A stretch of 64,000 nt of DNA from Pogonophryne albipinna (Eukaryota; Chordata; Actinopteri; Perciformes; Artedidraconidae), in assembly GCA_028583405.1 (NCBI GenBank), contig CM053252.1, positions 41,813,697-41,877,696 on the forward strand. The letters are read 5' to 3'. The translations under genes were made by a program, and so were the position numbers. Each line of letters begins with the position of its first letter. Positions within the stretch are counted from its first letter, which is position 1. The notes beneath the pieces are model-generated. The model saw only the letters and a program-made list of their open reading frames with translations, made no database searches and was not told the origin of the DNA. Shown one piece after another: positions 1 to 14,709 of the stretch.

Positions 1-3000
1 TAGAGTTGGAGCATGCATTAACCACTGGAAAGCATACAGTGTGTGTACCATAGCGCACGCTGCAATCATGGTCGAATTCAATTAGGATTTTAAATCTCTC
101 TCTCTCTGTTGAGGTGATGGGGACATGTGCCTGCCCCGTAAGCCATTGAAGGAAGCAACCAACAGTGATCTTGTATTGTTCCTTCATCTCCTCTTGATCT
201 CTCGCCGGTTCACCTGTAGACTCTGTCTCTCTTGAGTCTCCATCATCAAGATCACTCTCTGTTATCTTCACAGGGGTCCCCCTCTCTTCAACCACGCAGC
301 TCTTTTCTTCCTCTTAAAACAAGTTGAAAATTAATACAAAGAAATGCATATTTTCACCTAAGCAATGTCAATAAATATGGCTATTGTTTTTAAATTGTTT
401 TTTATGTGGATATTTTGAAGAAGAAAACCTCATTAGCCAGTCCTGTTTTAGTTATCATTGTTTCATCGCAACTATCATGATGCAAAGTTGTGTTTAAACT
501 GAGACATGTAAACATGAATAAAACAGGTATACAAAGCTGTCATTGAGTTGCCTGTCATAATCGGGGTACAATTCAAGAACAAATACGTTTATAAAATGTC
601 AGGGCAGTAGTATCACCTTCATCTTCAATGTTTTGGATGAAGTCTTGCAAAAAATTTATAATCCTCGATTCCCTCTGGCGTCGCAGCGAGCCCAGCTCAC
701 TGAAGACTGGAGATATGGCTCCCATCAGGAATTCAGCATCCGGCTTGGAGAGAAGAAAAAACAAAATGATGTATGCTCAAAGTTGGATGAGCTTAACCCT
801 TTAATTACCAGACCAAGACAAAAGCTATGGGAAAATTATTTGTTTGCATTTTTTTATCAAATGGGCCACACATAACCAAACACATTTTTTTTAAAGGTAT
901 CAATATTGATATAAAAAGTAATGTCAAGTGTTTTTCACAATAAAAAAAAGACTTGCTCATCTTACTGTAGATGCTGAATTGGCCTAACAGCAAATGTCTA
1001 TATCCTGTGTTGGCCTAACTTGCTCATCTGTGTGCAACTTTGGGCTGAATGCCATGCATTAAAGCTGCTATATAAATTATTATCACTCTTTCACTCAGAC
1101 TCATAAGGCAGTACTAGATTTAGTAATATTACCACGAATCTAGCCATTTATTTAGCATATTTTATTGGAAAACATCTCTGAAACTCTGAAAAAGTCATAT
1201 TGCTAGTTTACCATAAAAGGCTTGAGCATATTTTCCCAAAAAGTATTACACCCTTGTTAAAACTTTTCATCAAGTTATATAATTCTGTTCAGTAAGTGCT
1301 CTGACACTAAAATATGTCAAATGACATGGTTACCTTACAAAAGTTGACCAAAAAGAGTGATTTCGTCAGCAGTGATTTTTAGCATGCCAACTTCCTCAGT
1401 TGAAGCTAGTAGAAGGGCTTTCTGTTCAAACCACAGTGACATCAAGAGGTTGTTTTGTGCATAACATGTCAACCAAACGGTAGAGCTGGCTGAATCAGAT
1501 GGAGTTCAACTTTTACATTTTTTTTTCAACAAGATATCAAGACACAAAATGTGCTCTACCAAATGGTGGCGCTGGCTGTTAAAGGGTTAAGGTTTGAAAT
1601 TCAGTGGTAAAATCAGCTAGAGACATAATACTGACCTTTTGATGAAGGCCAGGGACGAACAGATCCCTGAAATTGTGTGGTTGTTGTACAATCATCTCGC
1701 ACAAGCCATACAGCTTCATGCCTGAGCATATCTGCTGCAGCATTGGTAGGATGCGGACCGATGAGTGCAAGATAATTGCCCTATAATTCAGTAACAGAGA
1801 ACAGCAATAATATAAAACCATACATAAAAAAGGGAAAGAGTGACTGCACACTCAATATGAAGTATGAGTGTAAAAGAATAATTGATTGGTTTTAAACATG
1901 GGTTGTTATGGGTTAAATCAATTAGCATATGCACATACTTTATTATTTCTTCCTTCCTCTCCCACGTGGCAGGACCACTGTACCCGCATGCTGTTATCCG
2001 ATCCAGAAGGTCGTACATAGCTTCAGGTTCAGCTATCTCAACCTTTGCAATTGGAAAAACAGTATCACACAGTAAGTCATGGGAGCCTTAGCTTATTTTA
2101 AGAATTAGAAAATATTCACACTATAAAGAGGTGTGTGTGTCAACCATACTAAAACAAACATGTTATATGAAGGAGTATCTGAGGAGAAGAAAAATATGAC
2201 CTCTTCCATAAGCTGGCTGAGCTCTGGATCAGTCACATCTTCCTTGGAAATGGAATCTCTATCCATCTCCCCAGTGGATATGTATCCATAGCACCACTCT
2301 CTGAAAAGGTTAGGTGGAGGACCACCTTGCACTATACTGACTGCCATAATCTCTCCAGCTGTCCTGCATTAACAAAGTTTAATCAATGCATAGACATTAT
2401 TAATAAATAAAATAAACATGGAAAAGACATTGCAGAACACAATTCTACATACTTGAAATGCTCTTTGTGGTAGTCAGTAATTGAGTACTTGGGGGTTTTC
2501 CCTGTACTCCCTCCCTGAAAAAACTTCCTTTCAACACCTGCCATCATTTCTATAATTGAAAGGAAAAGTGGATCAATACATTGATAATCTCAATGAGACC
2601 ACTGTATATGTTAAAGAACAGCACGCGTCATGCAAAGCCCTTAACCTGTGCAAGCACAGAAACGGCATGTAACCAGAGAACCGCCACTCACTGAGGAATA
2701 TTTTCATTTAATATAAGGAGGTAAACATATACCTGTTAAGAATTCTTTCCTGAGAGCCCCATGGTCAATTCCAGACTCTCCAATGAAAGACACTCGGATG
2801 GGTTTTTTGGGAGAAGACCTCTTCTGACGTCTCCACTGCCCTAAACCCCTTTCAAAGATGTCCTCCCTAGTGACACTAACATTAAAGAGTGTTGTTGTGT
2901 CCACTCGTCCACTAAGTGTTTCGATGGCTTCAGCAAGACTTGAAGGAAACAATTAGAAGTTGATTAGACAACTGGATCCAAAACGTTTTCCCTTAAGAGA

Positions 3001-5912
3001 CCCCTTTTGTATAATTGAGTAAACTGACGACCCCTGACTGATGTAAAGTGGCCTCTTTTAAATTATATTAAAGGCATAACAATAACAATGCAGAGCAACT
3101 GATGAATGGTACAATTAACACAAATAGTGAACACAATAACTGCAGGACGTTTTTGTTTAAAATAAGCAATTACAGGTACATTTTAAGCATATTACCTTTT
3201 CTCTCGCCCTGTCAGTTCTTCACTGGCATGTTCTTCCAAATCGATAATTTGTGTCGACTGCAATGTACTGATGAGGGGAAACATATTTCAATGGGGCATG
3301 CCTTAATCATGGTTTACAATTTCTAATACTGCAAGAAAAAAGTATATAAAGAATGTGCATAATAGGAGAAAAAAAACCTTTCTTTACAAGTGCTGGCATG
3401 TATTTCAACAAAATACTCTGGAAATAACTCTGAGCACAATGGACAGGCCACCTTTAAAAATACAGAAAAGCAGAGCAAATATTCAAGTGAATTACTGAGA
3501 CGCAGAAACCTTCATCATCTGCAATAATATAATTGATAAATAATTCACTGATTTTACCTTAATATCGATTTTAGAACAGGAGGTCCTACACGGGAGCACA
3601 CTTGGAGAAGCCTATAAAAAAATGTAGAAAGACTGCCAATTAATGACACATACAATGAAGATTGTTTAGAAACAAACACCTACAATATTAGTGAGCTTAC
3701 ATTCCCAGGATTGCTTGTAGCTGGAGACTCATCTAAATCTGGGTCCAGATCCTGAAAATCGTAACCAGTTAAAAAAAGCTGTCGATTCAGTATGACAATG
3801 ATCCTGCATAGTTATTTGTGTAATAACATTACCGGTTCCAGATCCATGCGGTCAGAACAGCTGCTTGGTTCACACTCTTGTGCGTGTAAAGCCAACAGCT
3901 GGACAGGCATGCTTAGATGACACGTGGCACATCTGGCTTTTGGCATATTTTCGAACTCCTTCGATGAGTAGGGCAAGGGCGAGGTGTCTAAAGTGTCCTG
4001 GATGGGCATTATATAGAGACAGCCTTTTCCCCCTAAAGCTTTGGCAAGGTAGGCCCCCGTGTAACCCTCTGCCTCAGGTACCAAAACACTTAATTTCCGC
4101 TGGCCTGATCCTCCTATGTGGGAATGTGTACAAACAAGTGGATGTTATTTAATGCACAGAATGTTCTAGGGGAGGCAGTTGATTTTAACAAGATGCACAC
4201 TTGCAGTGTTAGGCTTTCTCATGGATTGCTAAAAACAAGAGGGTAGGTAAATATGCTAACCATCAAGGGCATTGATGAGCTATTATAAGAGAAGCTATTG
4301 TAGGAGAAGATAGAGAGTATAAATAGGATTTAACTGCAGAAATACTAGACCACAGTTGAATTTAATAAGGGAGATTTTATCTTACCAGCAGCTTTATGTA
4401 GCATCCAGGCCCCATCCAATGGTACCATTTTCGAGTATGATTCCATAAGTATATATGATATCTATGTGGGAAGAGCAAAACAAGTGTGCAGTTAGAACTA
4501 TAACCCTCCACACATGTCACCTCTGTTGAAGCTGATTTGTGACCAGTAGTACTTCAGTGGATTGGGAAACTACAGTAATACATAAAAAATGGCCCCAAAT
4601 TGGGATCAATAAAGTGCTTCTTATATTATCTTGACTCCTTTCCTTATTATTTTTTCCATCTTACCTGGGAGTGGTCAGCATTTTCGGGGATATTGAGAGT
4701 CCTCCTGCCAAGTCCAGCCTGCAGAAGGACCATTTCATCCGATGAATTTGGTGTTCTTTCTGTGCACTTATTGAGCAGAAAGAACTGGATTGGGGTTGAC
4801 CTAAGAGCCCTTCTTTTGGGAGGTGGGGTATAGCTTTTACCAGATTTGAATAGGCCGGGAAAGCCCTGGGGAGTTGAAAATAATGTGTAAGAGAGGCATT
4901 TAAGAAGCTGTTATACAATATAATCATTCTGAATCTAAACAATCTGAAGAGCGGTAATTTCTATTAAAAAATACCCTGAATTATAGTCAATTGCCGAGTT
5001 ATTACAATGACAATTCAGTTCAGAACAATCTTTATTTCCTAACGGATCCAAACCTGGCCATATTTTTATCCACTGTATTTCCTGCTGTAGAAGGAAAGCC
5101 AGGGGTCCTTTGTTGCTGCTGCCCCTGGACTGCCTGACGCTGCCTTGTTCCAGCCTGCTGCCTGTTGCCAAGAGCAGACTGCTGCTGTCCCTGTATAGTA
5201 GGCTGTCTGTTGCCCACCTCCACCTGCTCTCCCTGAACCTGTACTTCATCTGTGAACACAATTTAAAGATGTCTATGATTCCATAGAATCTAAATAAACT
5301 GAGTCCTAAATACGTAAAGTAGTTAGAATATATAAAGGCTTCATTAATTAAACATTACCCAGATAGTCACAAGCCCTGAAAATAAATAGAAGAAGAACAA
5401 GAAGAAGATGAACCTTTAATTATCCCCCATGGGGAAATTCAGTTTTTCACTCTGGTTTTAATATGGGTTGGTAAACTGTCACTGAAACACCTCGGCGTGC
5501 TTCCGCCGGCCAAAACTGCAGCTGCAATTCTTTGTAAACGACTGACCATTAGATGAATCTGTGAAGACAAGTGATCTCCCCCTAGTTTCACTTACGATTT
5601 TGAGAAGTTGGTTCAGCCAAGGCACTTCTCAGCAAGTCAACAACACGCCTGGCAGCATTTTGTAACTCTATCTGTTAAAACAGACACAAACAAGAAATAG
5701 TCAAATTGATTGTCACAATCACAGTGCAAAGACATGTCGTCTTGTTTATCCAGATCTGCTAACAGTTAACTTTAGCTAACTTTTATTATTGCAAGCAGAC
5801 AGCTGTGTCACTTTCTTCTTATACGTAAATAATGCAATGTCAATATCAAGATAAAATGATAGTTATGTTAAACCGGTAGTTTTTTTGTACATACCTCCTT
5901 GTCGTCAGCCAT
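1..5912 (-). CDS. G2E3-like HECT-domain E3 ubiquitin ligase, 17 exons, 3' end outside window
   Basis: Exons read on the minus strand: 5895-5912, 5596-5671, 5044-5249, 4665-4865, 4386-4461, 3833-4113, 3701-3751, 3558-3611, 3378-3451, 3196-3267, 2733-2938, 2453-2549, 2201-2363, 1939-2042, 1636-1780, 617-743, 1-312. Joined, they give about 754 codons with no stop or frame break, starting MADDKE. Domains in order: a Gln-rich stretch (exon 3), a conserved block ending in a GLGRRTLNIPENADHSQ motif (exon 4), a UBZ-like Cys2-His-Cys finger CPLC...HASTC (exon 9), then a HECT fold from RVSFIGESGIDHGALRKEF (exon 11) through LFVPG (exon 15) to HTVCFPVVNAC at the window edge, where the catalytic cysteine region lies. 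HECT ligases pass ubiquitin from an E2 through a cysteine thioester to substrates. Donors after exons 9 (GTTTTTT) and 13 (GTCATA) are weak, so those joins are less sure. Fish carry many such genes; the substrate is unknown. Confidence 0.85.
797..1586. mobile_element. piggyBac-like non-autonomous element in an intron of the HECT ligase gene
   Basis: The element is flanked by TTAA at 793-796 and at 1587-1590. Its ends are inverted: CCCTTTAATTACC at the left and GGCTGTTAAAGGG at the right. TTAA target duplication with CCC/GGG termini is the piggyBac signature. No transposase-like ORF is visible. It lies in the intron between the exons at 617-743 and 1636-1780, only about 50 bp from the latter. 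Confidence 0.7.
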
Positions 5913-6060
5913 TCTTCTTCTGCGGGGCTTTCCCGCTCCGATATCACTCTTCATTTGAAAACGGCCAATCATAAAAGAGGAGGGGTGTAACCAATTAGAT
6001 TTGGCGTTACTGGGACACGGTACGCCCACTTCCTAATATTTCTCCGTGCGCGAGAGCAGG
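5913..6060 (-). promoter_or_regulatory. Probable promoter/5' UTR of the HECT ligase gene
   Basis: This is the sequence directly upstream of the MADDKE start codon. It is moderately GC-rich and merges into the CG-rich repeat that starts near 6040. No TATA box stands out. The call rests only on position. Confidence 0.3.
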
Positions 6061-6149
6061 CTAGAGTTTCACGAGCAGAAGAGCAGGAATTGCTCGCGAG
6101 AGCGCAGGAGACCAAGGAGAGCTCATGTAGATGCTGCACATGCTGCACA

Positions 6150-6262
6150 TGCTCAAGGCATGTTTCTCCCCTGCAGGCTTCAATATTGCTCTCGCGCGAG
6201 TGCCGTTTTAGTGCTCGCGAAAATAATATACGTCCGCGGCTGCTTGACTTGTGCTCGCGTGG
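6150..6262 (+). repeat. GC-rich repeat, copy 1 (left flank of the long-TIR element)
   Basis: The stretch beginning AGGCATGTTTCTCCCCTG and ending TTGTGCTCGCGT is repeated almost exactly and in the same orientation at 9200-9307. It is rich in CTCGCG motifs. Copy 1 stops where the long-TIR transposon begins. Confidence 0.8.
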
Positions 6263-7140
6263 ATCTCATATAGGCCGCAAGGTGAACCTCGAAAAGTCCT
6301 TTAGAAAAGAAATCCCGCTCCACAGAAGTGGAACTACATAATCTTTAGTTCATAAAAAAGAACGAGTCATGCTTATCCACCAAAAAAAAGTTTGTCGCTA
6401 AAATTCCTGTCAATTCTTCTAGGCACGTAATTATTGGCTGAACTAGTCCCTTCCAAACGTAATAATATCTTGGTCAAAAGTAGTGCCACGGTTCGTCACG
6501 TGATCGTGCTACACCAATTGGGTAGCTGCATATTGTCAACAGAAGTGAAAGATGGCCGCCTACATGGTTACGCTAAACCAGACCAAATGGATTCTAAACA
6601 GTGCTGTATGCTTGTTTTATGTCATGTTTTGTCATATGTCTTAATACATCACTAAGTCCGAGGTATTTGCGTTATATACGCGGTATTTGTGAGAGGTTTT
6701 ACTATCTGGGAACAGAGTTGACCATCGAATCAACATTGGCTAGCAGCGTTTATCAGCCAACTCCAGCTACAACAACATTCCTGGACTACCATGTTCGCAT
6801 CGCTCGGTTCATTGGCTGAGCTCGTGGATTATTCCATTAGACTGAGGACTTTTTGTCTGTCTGTCTGTTGTTATTGTTACCCTGTACACTTTAAATGCAC
6901 TCTTAAAATAAACATGACTTGATTTCATACATAGCTGCGTCCAAGAAGAAGGTTAACTTGTTACGTTAAGTAATTTAGATCAATAAAATGCAGTACTTAT
7001 ACCAATGACCATTGATTCATTTATTTACTCATTCATCCCTCCACAAATGAAAACAACACTGATGAACCATAAAAACGAGATTTATTACAAATATAAAAGG
7101 TATGACATAGAAAACAGTACACAACAGAATAAGGACACTC

Positions 7141-7708
7141 CTATTCCTCACTGTCAGTGTCAGGGCAGTCATCGTTCTCTTCCTCTGTTTCTTTTTTATT
7201 TGCACAATTTGAGCAACGACATAAGTCTGTGCAACAGAGTCCTGCAGAGAAGCATGAACATCTGCCTTTCTCACAGGCAGACTCTTTGCAGCTGCAGTGT
7301 ATCACATTCAACACACTGTCAGGGGCAGGATTTCTTGTCATCCAGGTGACGTGTAAGTTCCCATCCTCTGTTTCCCAACCATATCCAGCAGGTGATGGAG
7401 CATTTATTTCTCTTTTGAGACAGGACCTCATTATTGCTGCCTGGTTGCCCTTTTGCAGTGCTGATGGAGGGCATCAGGAGTAGGGGGAATGCTTAATTCT
7501 GGCAAGGCCGATGATGCCATACAGAAAGCCTTGTACCTAGCATCATTTACATTTTCGGCTGCTGGCTGATCATATAGGTGACATACATACCGGCAAAGAA
7601 GTGCAAGTGTTGATTGCTCCAAGTTAAAGTTAGTACCTAAACTTCTAAAAGCCTTAAGGTAGTCATCTTTCTCCCATGCAACAGCAAATGACTTTCTTTT
7701 ACCTCTCA
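7141..7708 (-). pseudogene. Transposon-borne protein fragment with Cys-rich (CXC-like) C-terminal tail
   Basis: Two minus-strand frames join with one frameshift near 7432-7440 to give about 190 residues. The upstream frame runs from the TIR and has no ATG, so this is a C-terminal piece. It contains the PPTPDALHQHCKRA motif, then GYGWETEDGNLHVTWMT, then a cysteine cluster (CSCKESACEKGRCSCF and CCTDLCRCSNC) and an acidic end. The same arrangement (a WGW/GYGW motif, a PP-x-P-D segment, then repeated Cys pairs) is known in uncharacterised proteins abundant in arthropod and fish genomes. The cluster resembles a tesmin/TSO1 CXC metal-binding fold, probably for DNA or metal binding. Function unknown. 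Confidence 0.6.
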
Positions 7709-7760
7709 AAAATACCGCGTATATAACGCAAATACCTCGGACTTAGTGATGTATTAAGAC

Positions 7761-8041
7761 TAGGGCTGTCAGTCGATTAAAATATTTAATCGCGATTAAT
7801 CGCATGATTGTCCATAGTTAATCGCGATTAATCGCACATTTTTGATCTGTTCTAAATGTACCTGAGAGGAATATTTTTCAAGTTTTTAATACTCTTATCA
7901 ACATATGAGTGGACAAATATGCTTTATGCTAATGTTTATTATCATTTGAACAATGAAAAATATTCTCATGAATATTAAACACAACAGCCTCTGAACATTA
8001 CAAATATTCGCCTCAATTCAACCTCTCATACAATAATACAC

Positions 8042-8091
<50 letters not shown>

Positions 8092-8629
8092 TGGATCGTT
8101 GGAGCTATGTGCAACTCAAGGCATATGCTGGAACGGGAGCTGCCTGGACGCTGCAATCATGTTGCGCACTATCCGTGCTGACTTCTCGTACAATGTCCCA
8201 CAGTCTGGCTGCCTGCATAAAGTCAAGTGCTCGGCGCAGTTGTGGTGAAATGTCGCTCCTCTGTTTTCATTTAAACAGCTCCTTATATCCGTTAGCGCAG
8301 CTAGCTAGCACCAGATGCTAACAACAACAATGCACGTAAGGTCTCTCTCTCGCTCGCTCGGGCCACACATACACACACCCTCCCGGTCCTCCCGATGGCC
8401 AGTCGGTGCCTGCCGGTGAGCGTGGAAGTGTGGTCTGCCACAAGCGGACGGCAGGAGCGGGGCTGTCATTATCAGCTTGTAGATGGTATTTTAAACTCGA
8501 TGCGCTCTGAAACTACGGGGCGGCCGAGGGAGAAAAAAATTACACATGCGTTAATCGCGTTAAAATAATTAGTGGCGTTAATTTTTTTTTGCGTTAACGC
8601 GTTATTAACGCGTTAACTTGACAGCCCTA
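7761..8629. mobile_element. Non-autonomous hAT element (869 bp) nested in the TIR of another transposon
   Basis: Termini are TAGGGCTGTCA at the left and TGACAGCCCTA at the right. The flanking 8-bp duplication ATTAAGAC occurs at 7753-7760 and 8630-8637. Subterminal TTAATCGCG and GCGTTAACGCG motifs are repeated at both ends. It includes a (GT)n tract at 8044-8090. No transposase ORF is visible. Confidence 0.9.
8044..8090 (+). repeat. (GT)n microsatellite
   Basis: A perfect dinucleotide tract inside the nested hAT element. Confidence 0.98.
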
Positions 8630-9199
8630 ATTAAGACATATGACAAAACATGACATAAAACAAGCATACAGCACTTTTTAGAATCCATTTGGTCTGGTTT
8701 AGCGTAACCATGTAGGCGGCCATCTTTCACTTCTGTTGACAATATGCAGCTATCCAATTGGTGTAGCACGATCACGTGACGAACCGTGGCACTACTTTTG
8801 ATCAAGATATTATTACGCTTTGAAGGGACTAGTTCAGCCAATAATGACGTGCCTAGAAGAATTGACAGGAATTTTAGCGACAAACTTTTTTTTGGTGGAT
8901 AAGCATGACTCGTTCTTTTTTATGAACTAAAGATTGTGTAGTTCCACTTCTGTGGAGCGGGATGAAACGATAACAGGGTTCACCTTGTGGCCTAATATGC
9001 CCTCGCGATTTATGACAGAGATTTGCCGCCATAGAGAGGCCGTCCCAAAGCTTGCTGCTGTATTTACTCCCTCCATCTGACAGGAGGGAGCCTCGTTGAG
9101 CTGCGAGTGTGGCTACAGACGGAGTTCACTCCGTCACGGAGGGGTAGGGTCGAGGGAGTGGTTTGGGATTGGGCCGTAGATGCTGCTGGCTGCACATGC

Positions 9200-9346
9200 T
9201 CAAGGCATGTTTCTCCCCTGCAGGCTTCAATATTGCTCTCGCGCGAGTGCCGTTTTAGTGCTCGCGAAAATAATATACGTCCGCGGCTGCTTGACTTGTG
9301 CTCGCGTATGCCCTCGCGATTTATGACAGAGATTTGCCGCCATAGT
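9200..9346 (+). repeat. GC-rich repeat, copy 2 (uninterrupted form)
   Basis: Here the repeat that ends TTGTGCTCGCGT runs directly into ATGCCCTCGCGATTTATGAC and GCCGCCATAG. Around the long-TIR element the same two halves are separated: the left half at 6150-6262, and the right half at about 8996-9036. Copy 2 therefore looks like the unoccupied form. Confidence 0.7.
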
Positions 9347-9599
9347 GTTCTCCTGCGTGTTGGCCATGTGTTGCACTGGAACCAGACACCGCAAAGACTT
9401 CAGCCGAGCACTTACGAACTGCGCATGCGTGAGTGGCAATAACTCTCCTTACCAGCAGGCGGCGGTAGTGTGTATTCGTCATTCAAAACAGGCAACAACC
9501 GGAAAACAGAGAAGAAGAACAGACTATGTGATATAAACAAACAACAAATAGCTGTGCGTTAGCTTCACCTTAGCATGTGTTCTTTGCAGGTGTTTGTTG

Positions 9600-9775
9600 A
9601 GGTTTTATTATGACTGATTTTAGTAAGTAACGAAGTAACGCGTGTCTGTCGGGGCAATGTTAGTAACTGTAGTGTGATTACTGAATTATAAAAGTAGCGC
9701 GTTACACTACTCCGTTACCGACAAAGTAATGTTATTACAGTAACGCGTTACTTTGTAACGCGTTACACCCAACTC
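9600..9775. mobile_element. Partial MITE rich in GTAACGCGTTAC palindromes
   Basis: Repeated palindromic GTAACGCG and CGCGTTAC motifs end at GTTACACCCAACTCTG, a terminus often seen on short fish DNA transposons. The matching left terminus was not found, so the element is probably truncated. Confidence 0.45.
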
Positions 9776-9953
9776 TGTATATAACCAATTATTAGTTTAT
9801 TATATTCTGTATTTTAATAACCTGAATCTTCAAAGAAGGTATCAAATAAATGAAAAGGATGAAAAATTACAATATTTCCTTTTGAGAAGTAGAAATATAT
9901 AGGTACTGTACAAATACCTCAAAGTTGTACTTATACTCTGTCACGGTCCACCA

Positions 9954-10178
<225 letters not shown>

Positions 10179-10653
10179 TACAACCTCCTCTGTGATGTGC
10201 CTCATCACCCGCTCTCTCTCTGTGACAGGGATCACTGGCAGTGAATGAGCAGTGCCGTGTCACTGTTAATACCAACCAGACGGGGGGGAGGGATTATTGC
10301 TCTGTACACCTTCACATGAACGAGAGAAGAGAGAAGGAGGAAAGAACAGGAGAAGAAGTAAGGAAGAAGGAGGGAGTGAAACAAGACCAGAGATCTCTGG
10401 GAGAGAGTGAGAGAGAAGTGAAGGTCTCTCTTCCTCTCAGCTCCTCTGCAGGGGGTTCACAGGACTCCCTCACCTCCTCTCCTGGAGGAAGACCATAAAC
10501 TCTCTGGTTCTCTTGTTCCTCATCCCTCCATTCACAGAGGACCTCTGGGGTCAGAGCAGCACCAGACCGGAGGAAGGAGAGACGAGAGGAGTTCAGATCA
10601 CACAAAGGGTGAGTCAACAGGCTTACAGAGCACACTGGCTTTATGCATAATCT

Positions 10654-13180
<2,527 letters not shown>

Positions 13181-13183
13181 GTT

Positions 13184-13508
<325 letters not shown>

Positions 13509-13624
13509 AAAGGGGCACACTTGTTCTACTCATGTATTCTGCATTATCTTTGTATCGACATGCATGTACTGGTATTTCTTTCTTTCTTTATTATTTGAAA
13601 GAAAGAAAGAGATCTTTCCTTCAT

Positions 13625-13690
13625 CAGCGACCTTGGGTCCCTTGAAAGGCGCTATATAAATATCATTTATTATTATTATTATTATCTCAG
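13625..13690 (+). mobile_element. Short 3' tail of an L2/SINE-type retroposon
   Basis: The motif GGCGCTATATAAATATCATT followed by (TTA)n is the typical 3' end of fish L2-related retroposons. Only the tail is present. Confidence 0.5.
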
Positions 13691-13885
13691 AGTCACCGGA
13701 TCTCAGTCAGGGAGAGAGTGTGGGAGGGAGGAGAGAACGTTTCTAGCTGAAACTGAACCCTCTTCTAGATTTACAAGCTGCTTGTTAGCTGTGTACAGTT
13801 GCTTTAGTAGAAGGCTATCAGCACATTATACAAACAAATAAAAACTTCAATTTGTATACAGTAACAGGATGCATATTATATTTAC

Positions 13886-14701
13886 TAGGGATGTCCCGAT
13901 CTCTTTTTTTGGCTCCCGATCCGATTCCGATCATTTGATTTTGACAATCTGCCGATACCTATTTTTCCCGATCCGATCTTTATGCAATGCATTAAGAGAA
14001 AAAAAAGGTAACAGATAACGGCTGGTCATCCAACGCGATGAGTTCAGCTATCTTGGCTGTTATTTGTTTGGCCTTTTCACTGTTCTGGGGCAGTTTCTCT
14101 TTCCTGTTAAAAGTCTCTGAAAGTGTCGGTTGTTTCAGTGCCGTTACCCGAGTGGCCGCTGTGTACTCGTCCTGTTGTTGTTGGTGTTTGTTTCTCAGGT
14201 GGCGTATTAGATTAGTCGTGTTGAACGTAGCTCTGTGCTTTCCACCACGCGGAACCTCCGCCTTGCAAACATTGCATCTGGCTGTTACACTGCCTTCGCT
14301 TTCAATTTTATAATACTTCCAAACTCCTGACATTTTCTCTGTCCCGAGTCCCGAGTCACCAGCTGAACGTAGCCTCTCGTTAGCTTACTGCTAGACACTG
14401 CGCCCTGCCCACTCTGTTGCCAGCTTTGAGAGAAATAAGCAACCAGGTCTGAAAACAAGCCCAAAAGAAGCAACACATACATGATGTTGTGTCATTTTAA
14501 ACCAAAACTAAGGCCTCAGGATGACTTTAAGACGTGAACATGGTCATTTTTGTTTTGTAACATTAAATAAAGTAATACAAATATTTTACAAAAAAAAATA
14601 AAAAATCCCGATCCCCGATTTTTTTCTCCCGATTCCGATCTTTTGAAAATCACGTGATCGGCTCCGATCCCCGATCACGTGATCGGATCGGGACATCTCT
14701 A
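13886..14701 (-). mobile_element. hAT transposon relic (816 bp) with BED-finger coding remnant
   Basis: The 8-bp duplication ATATTTAC occurs at 13878-13885 and 14702-14709. Termini are TAGGGATGTCCCGATC and GATCGGGACATCTCTA, inverted with one mismatch. CCGATC motifs crowd both ends. The core codes for the N-terminus of a hAT transposase on the minus strand. Confidence 0.9.
13992..14333 (-). pseudogene. hAT transposase N-terminal fragment, BED zinc finger
   Basis: A 113-codon ORF starts MSGVWKYYKIE. It shows a BED-type zinc finger: an aromatic VWKYY start, CNVC, then HLRNKH. A Gln-rich linker and a QPTLSETF motif follow, as in many hAT transposases between finger and catalytic domain. The frame ends at SVTFFFS; the RNase H-like catalytic domain and C-terminal dimerisation domain are missing. 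It can no longer transpose by itself, but the finger is intact and could be translated. Confidence 0.75.
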
Positions 14702-14709
14702 ATATTTAC

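Larger units (their letters stand above)
6271..8994 (-). mobile_element. Long-TIR DNA transposon, internally deleted, with nested hAT
   Basis: The left arm (6271 to about 6710) is inverted at the right end (about 7700-7760 plus 8630-8994) over roughly 400 bp. Terminal sequence is TAGGCCGCAAGGTGAACC at the left and GGTTCACCTTGTGGCCTA at the right. The right arm is split by a hAT element at 7761-8629. The roughly 1-kb core holds a minus-strand coding fragment with a Cys-rich tail. A clean target duplication could not be fixed, so the superfamily is left open. Confidence 0.75.

Noticed and set aside
10312..10635. Possible immune-receptor exon in a purine-rich stretch
   Set aside because: The phrase EELRGRETFTSLSLSPRD suggested a fish multigene family, but neither splice sites nor neighbouring exons support it; low-complexity AGG-rich DNA explains the open frame.
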